NCBI GenBank assembly: GCA_945632055.1
Contig: CALZCU010000017.1
Span: 1-9,551, forward strand
From: an uncultured Ruminococcus sp.
GTDB taxonomy: Bacteria > Bacillota > Clostridia > Oscillospirales > Acutalibacteraceae
Length of the DNA stretch: 9,551 nucleotides
Reading direction: 5' to 3'
Under the pieces are notes generated by a model. The model saw only the letters and a program-made list of their open reading frames with translations, had not been told where the DNA came from and made no database searches. Made by a program: the position numbers and the translations under genes. This document shows positions 6,875-9,551 of this stretch, one piece after another (position 1 is the first letter of the stretch; every line of letters begins with the position of its first letter).

Positions 6875-7972
6875 ATGGCTTTTGAATTGGAACTGGAAAA
6901 TGAGTATATGCCTAAAATTAAGGTAATTGGTGTCGGTGGCGGCGGCGGAAACGCTGTTAACCGAATGGTTGCAATGGAAGTTAAAAATGTTGAATTTATT
7001 GCAATCAATACAGATGAGCATGTTTTAAGACTTTCAAAGGCTTCGCAGAAGATTCAGATTGGCGAAAAGCTCACAAAGGGTAAGGGCGCAGGCTCAATGC
7101 CTGCAATCGGACAGAGCGCAGCAGAGGAAAGCAAGGACGAAATTGCAGCACTCCTTAAAGATACAGATATGGTTTTTGTTACCGCAGGTATGGGCGGCGG
7201 CACAGGTACAGGTGCGGCTCCCGTTGTAGCAAAAATTGCTAAGGATATGGGAATCCTCACAGTCGGCGTTGTTACAAAGCCTTTTGCATTTGAAGGCAAG
7301 AGAAGAATGACTCAGGCTGAGCAGGGTATTGCAGAGCTTTCTGCCTGCGTGGATTCACTTATTATCGTTCCTAACGAAAGACTCAAATATGTTTCCGATA
7401 CAAGCATCACACTTCAGAATGCTTTTGAAATTGCAGACGATGTTTTAAGACAGGGTGTTCAGAGCATCTCCGACCTTATTCTTCTTCCCGGTCTTGTAAA
7501 CCTCGACTTTGCCGATGTTACCTCCGTTATGAAGGACGCAGGCTACGCTCATATGGGTATGGGCAGTGCAACAGGTAAGGATAAGGCAACTGTTGCAGCA
7601 GATAAGGCTGTTTCAAGTCCTCTTCTCGAAACCTCAATTGACGGTGCAAAGGGTGTTATCATCAATATTACAGCTTCTGCAGATGTAAGTCTTGACGATA
7701 TCGACGCTGCGTCAACAATGATTAAGGACAAGGTTTCAGAGGATGCAAACATCATCTGGGGTGCCGTAATCGATGATAAGATGCAGGACGAAATGAGCGT
7801 TACCGTCATTGCAACAGGCTTTAACGCTGACGGTCAGACTGCAAAGAAGAAGCTTGAGAGCGAGTCGGTAATAATCGAAAATAAGAATGACAGCTCATCA
7901 AGGTCTATGAAGGATAAAACAGACGATGAGGACGACACATTCTATGACATTATGTCAATCTTCAACAAGTAA
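6875..7972 (+). CDS. ftsZ: Cell division GTPase FtsZ
   Basis: FtsZ is the tubulin homologue that polymerises with GTP into the cytokinetic ring. From the ATG at 6875 the product has 365 residues. The GTPase domain shows [13 protein letters not shown] (19-31), the tubulin signature GGGTGTG (107-113), [12 protein letters not shown] (134-145) and the T7 loop NLDFADV (209-215), whose acidic residues complete the active site of the next subunit. The linker after about residue 317 is short. The extreme C-terminus reads DIMSIFNK, whereas the usual partner-binding peptide is close to DIPxFLR. The Pro and the final hydrophobic/Arg pattern therefore differ. ftsA, often the preceding gene, is absent. 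The gene is the last of the cluster and is followed 16 nt later by a strong terminator. A proposed promoter in the 180-nt upstream gap would allow expression independent of the rest of the cluster. Confidence 0.98.
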   Translation: MAFELELENEYMPKIKVIGVGGGGGNAVNRMVAMEVKNVEFIAINTDEHVLRLSKASQKIQIGEKLTKGKGAGSMPAIGQSAAEESKDEIAALLKDTDMVFVTAGMGGGTGTGAAPVVAKIAKDMGILTVGVVTKPFAFEGKRRMTQAEQGIAELSACVDSLIIVPNERLKYVSDTSITLQNAFEIADDVLRQGVQSISDLILLPGLVNLDFADVTSVMKDAGYAHMGMGSATGKDKATVAADKAVSSPLLETSIDGAKGVIINITASADVSLDDIDAASTMIKDKVSEDANIIWGAVIDDKMQDEMSVTVIATGFNADGQTAKKKLESESVIIENKNDSSSRSMKDKTDDEDDTFYDIMSIFNK

Positions 7973-7988
7973 TTGAATAAGAATTAAT

Positions 7989-8020
7989 AAAAGCACCTGC
8001 CGATTTAAGCAGGTGCTTTT
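7989..8020. terminator. Bidirectional intrinsic terminator after ftsZ
   Basis: AAAAGCACCTGC (7989-8000) and GCAGGTGCTTTT (8009-8020) form a perfect 12-bp stem around an 8-nt loop. A T-run ends the + strand arm, and on the - strand the stem is followed by TTTTATTAATTC. It lies between the convergent ftsZ and spoVT genes and can serve both directions. Confidence 0.92.
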
Positions 8021-8063
8021 GGTTTATTGGGATTTGTATAATTTTTGTGAAAAAAAAGCCTTA

Positions 8064-8219
8064 TACTAATTCCTGATAGAAAGCAGACTAATATTTGCGA
8101 GGATAATTTTTGCAAGACAAGGCGAAGGACGCCGCAAGGCTGACGCCTTGCAAGGAAGACAACGCAGTATTGCGGGAATTAGACCGCAAAGATTGTCTGC
8201 TTTTTATTAGGTATTAGTA
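8064..8219. mobile_element. MITE-like palindromic element, about 156 bp
   Basis: The left end (8064-8099) and right end (8185-8219) are imperfect inverted repeats. Shared blocks are TACTAAT/ATTAGTA at the tips, AAAGCAGAC/GTCTGCTTT, and TTTGCG/CGCAAA. The element is flanked by TTA on both sides (8061-8063 and 8220-8222), a possible target-site duplication. Inside is a compact hairpin, GCAAGGC (8134-8140) with GCCTTGC (8145-8151) around TGAC. CTAATTCC near the left tip also pairs with GGAATTAG at 8175-8182, so alternative folds exist. No open frame of note is present, so it is non-autonomous. It occupies most of the 263-bp gap between ftsZ and spoVT and may also fold as a hairpin in the 3' end of the spoVT mRNA. 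Mobility is inferred from structure only. Confidence 0.6.
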
Positions 8220-8235
8220 TTAAACAGTCTTAGCT

Positions 8236-8778
8236 TTATTCCTCCATCTGCTTGCCGAGGAATGCCGCCGCTGACTGGGCGAGCTTTATTTCTGCACCTG
8301 ACGGTACTTTAATGCTTTCGCCTGTCAGCATAACCACTGCACCGGTAACATCGCCCGAAGCGATAATCGGATAAATTATAGCCGCAGGATGCTCAACACC
8401 CTCAATCGGCATAATATCATCAACTGTCTGCTGAGTGGCGGCATAGCTTTTTCTGCTTTCCATATAGTTTTCAAGCACAGTGCTTACTCTGCGTTCAAGA
8501 AACTCACGCTTTGAAACACCTGCGGCGGCAATGACATGGTCCTTGTCGCAAATGAGCGTTGGCAGTGAGCTGATTCGTGACAGAACATCAGCATATTGCC
8601 CTGCAAACTCCGAAAGCTCGCCGACAGGCGAATATTTTTTGAAAATAACCTCACCGTCTGTCGCTGTGTATATTTCTAACGGGTCGCCCTCACGAATACG
8701 CAGGGTGCGGCGGATTTCTTTTGGAATAACAACTCTGCCGAGGTCGTCAATTCTTCTGACAATGCCTGTAGCCTTCAT
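8236..8778 (-). CDS. spoVT: Stage V sporulation protein T, AbrB-family transcription regulator
   Basis: SpoVT is a DNA-binding regulator that, in B. subtilis, acts in the forespore with sigma-G to tune late sporulation genes. The 180-residue product (B. subtilis SpoVT is 178) has the N-terminal AbrB swapped-hairpin domain at 1-50. It starts MKATGIVRRIDDLGRVVIPK and continues EIRRTLRIREGDPLEI, nearly identical to the B. subtilis protein as I remember it. The rest (about 55-178) is the GAF-like ligand-sensing domain, ending AAFLGKQMEE. The GAF half distinguishes it from short AbrB/Abh regulators. The start has AAAGGGAG about 8 nt upstream. It converges on ftsZ and lies 234 bp downstream of the ASCH gene on the same strand. 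Repeat elements sit on both sides. Two overlapping sigma-A-like promoters lie beyond the upstream repeat. The gene implies an endospore-forming lineage, though it does not prove that the strain sporulates. Confidence 0.95.
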   Translation of the reverse strand: MKATGIVRRIDDLGRVVIPKEIRRTLRIREGDPLEIYTATDGEVIFKKYSPVGELSEFAGQYADVLSRISSLPTLICDKDHVIAAAGVSKREFLERRVSTVLENYMESRKSYAATQQTVDDIMPIEGVEHPAAIIYPIIASGDVTGAVVMLTGESIKVPSGAEIKLAQSAAAFLGKQMEE

Positions 8779-8800
8779 ATCTTAACTCCCTTTATCTGAA

Positions 8801-8900
8801 AATTATTAAGCGAAACCGCAGTATTACGGCAATTATGCACGATTTTCACACCGAAATTATTTCTGTGATGCCGTAAAATAAGCGGCGTTGCCCTAATATT
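8801..8900. repeat. 100-bp imperfect palindromic repeat directly upstream of spoVT
   Basis: The outer arms (8801-8831 and 8869-8900) are imperfect inverted repeats. They open with AATTATTA and TAATATT and close with a perfect TTACGGCA/TGCCGTAA pair (8824-8831, 8869-8876). The centre has TCACA-cc-GAAAT (8846-8857) pairing with ATTTCTGTGA (8859-8868). The right arm is continuous, while the left carries a 14-nt insertion at 8832-8845. The element ends 8 bp before the spoVT ribosome binding site, so most spoVT transcripts would contain it. It resembles a short MITE or REP-like unit. It shares a 19-bp stretch (8817-8835) with the element at 8064-8219. Confidence 0.55.
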
Positions 8901-8918
8901 GTTTGTTTGCGCAAAATT

Positions 8919-8959
8919 TTTATACTGAAAAATATAGCGTATTTTCAATTTTCAGACAA
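8919..8959 (-). promoter_or_regulatory. Overlapping candidate sigma-A promoters for spoVT
   Basis: On the - strand, TTGTCT (8954-8959) precedes TATATT (8931-8936) by 17 bp, and TTGAAA (8943-8948) precedes TATAAA (8919-8924) by 18 bp. Either would give a 5' leader of roughly 130-150 nt carrying the palindrome at 8801-8900. The region is AT-rich and no transcription data are available. A sigma-G promoter, expected for spoVT, is not convincing here. Confidence 0.4.
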
Positions 8960-9012
8960 GGTATTTTATGGAACTTTTTAGCGTTTTATTCAATTTAGGT
9001 TACAGGTTAAGA

Positions 9013-9393
9013 TTATTCTACTTCATGGTCTGTGCAATCATCGGTGATACAGCTGACAGAAATCTCTATCCCTAAAACACCGTATTTTTCCTCAAGCTCA
9101 CCTGAGTAATAAACATTCATATCCTCAGGTTTTGCACTGTCAATATCCTCCTCGGTATATCCGCACCTCAGGAGCGGCAGGCTGTTATATAATTCGCTGA
9201 AATTTTTGAATTTATGCAGGGCTGTTACAACAGCAAAAATTTGCTTGCTGTTATTTTGTGTGTTTGTAAAAATTATTGTGTCGCCAATATTAATTGCTCT
9301 TCTTTTTTTGTCATTAAGCCTGAGTTCAATCGTTTTCTTACCCGAACATATTAGGTCAAACGGTTCGGGGCAAAGCTTCATATTGTGTTCCAT
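9013..9393 (-). CDS. Small ASCH-domain protein
   Basis: The 126-residue soluble product shows the ASCH (PUA-like) beta-barrel pattern. It has MKLCPEPFDLICSGKKTIELRL (5-26), where SGKKTIELRL is the typical nucleic-acid-facing motif. GDTIIFTN (37-44), the LPLLRCGYTEED segment (72-83), KPEDM and the closing strand EKYGVLGIEI (102-111) follow. ASCH proteins are thought to bind RNA or modified nucleotides; a few relatives have amidohydrolase or ribonuclease activity. The exact role is unknown and none is claimed. The last 15 residues are acidic, with two Cys. The ATG at 9393 has AGGAGG 5 nt upstream; the Met four codons later has no such site. The gene has its own strong promoter, and no clear terminator separates it from spoVT 234 bp downstream, so partial read-through is possible. 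Confidence 0.85.
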   Translation of the reverse strand: MEHNMKLCPEPFDLICSGKKTIELRLNDKKRRAINIGDTIIFTNTQNNSKQIFAVVTALHKFKNFSELYNSLPLLRCGYTEEDIDSAKPEDMNVYYSGELEEKYGVLGIEISVSCITDDCTDHEVE

Positions 9394-9430
9394 ATAAGCC
9401 TCCTGCTAAGTAATACTTTATGCTGTTTTT

Positions 9431-9458
9431 ATTATAGCATAAATTCCGTTAGTGTAAA
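9431..9458 (-). promoter_or_regulatory. Strong extended -10 promoter for the ASCH gene
   Basis: On the - strand, TTTACA (9453-9458, 5 of 6) is followed after 16 bp by a perfect TATAAT (9431-9436), preceded by TG plus one base. The predicted start is near 9424, about 30 nt before the ATG, which fits the ribosome binding site at 9399-9404. TTTATGCT (9417-9424) and AGCATAAA (9436-9443) form an inverted repeat around the -10, a possible repressor site. From here to the window end (9459-9551) I see no supported gene, only AT-rich sequence and a 5-bp hairpin at 9530-9545. Confidence 0.7.
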
Positions 9459-9551
9459 TTACTTGTATATATTTGTAAGGCTTTTGTACATAATAAGTAA
9501 ATATATCATTTATTCTCATTATAAACGCAACCTCAATCCAGAGGTATCTTG

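Noticed and set aside
8480..8785. 101-codon + strand frame opposite spoVT
   Set aside because: It is fully antisense to a gene with near full-length similarity to SpoVT and shows no domain of its own.
8964..8992. Sigma-G-like promoter for spoVT on the - strand (TGAATA, 16 bp, CATAAAA)
   Set aside because: The spacing is one to two bases short of the usual 17-18 and the -10 lacks the conserved T. The sigma-A-like matches nearby are better, though a sigma-G role is not excluded.
9411..9549. Open frame on the - strand entering from the window edge
   Set aside because: It runs through the ASCH promoter, is AT-driven and has no recognisable domain or start context.
9500..9551. Sequence on the - strand resembling the start of a lysine riboswitch (GAGGTTGCG then AATGAGAATAAA)
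   Set aside because: The conserved core elements expected further downstream are absent, and the next gene is an ASCH protein with its own promoter closer to the start codon.

Overview
The window holds the distal part of a division and cell wall (dcw) gene cluster from a low-to-moderate GC, Gram-positive, probably endospore-forming member of the Clostridia. The supports are strong purine-rich AGGAGG-type ribosome binding sites, PASTA repeats on the penicillin-binding protein, a Cys-type MurA, a DivIB-like FtsQ, and an almost full-length match to the spore regulator SpoVT. Gene order, codon use and short clostridial-type intergenic repeats suggest the Oscillospiraceae/Ruminococcaceae group. 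That placement is inference.

Positions 1-7972 run on the + strand: the 3' end of a class B penicillin-binding protein with two PASTA domains, mraY, ftsW, murG, murA, ftsQ (divIB) and ftsZ. MurA starts UDP-MurNAc synthesis. MraY and MurG make lipid I and lipid II. FtsW polymerises lipid II and the PBP cross-links it at the septum. FtsQ/DivIB scaffolds the divisome and FtsZ forms the cytokinetic ring. The first genes are tightly spaced (33, 48 and 18 nt). The gaps then widen before murA (76 nt), ftsQ (142 nt) and ftsZ (180 nt). Each wider gap contains a candidate internal promoter and inverted repeats. murD, murE, murF, murB and ftsA, often found within such clusters, are absent from this stretch.

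A strong bidirectional terminator (7989-8020) closes the cluster. Two genes follow on the - strand: spoVT (8236-8778) and, upstream of it, a small ASCH-domain protein (9013-9393) with a near-ideal extended -10 promoter. spoVT is bracketed by two imperfect palindromic repeat elements (8064-8219 downstream, 8801-8900 upstream) that share a 19-bp near-identical stretch. They look like small non-autonomous mobile elements.

I found no tRNA, rRNA, CRISPR array, phage gene or transposase. The coding content is mostly well-known machinery, so I do not claim a new system. The less ordinary material is in the intergenic structures, the divergent FtsZ C-terminal peptide and the low-complexity FtsQ tail.
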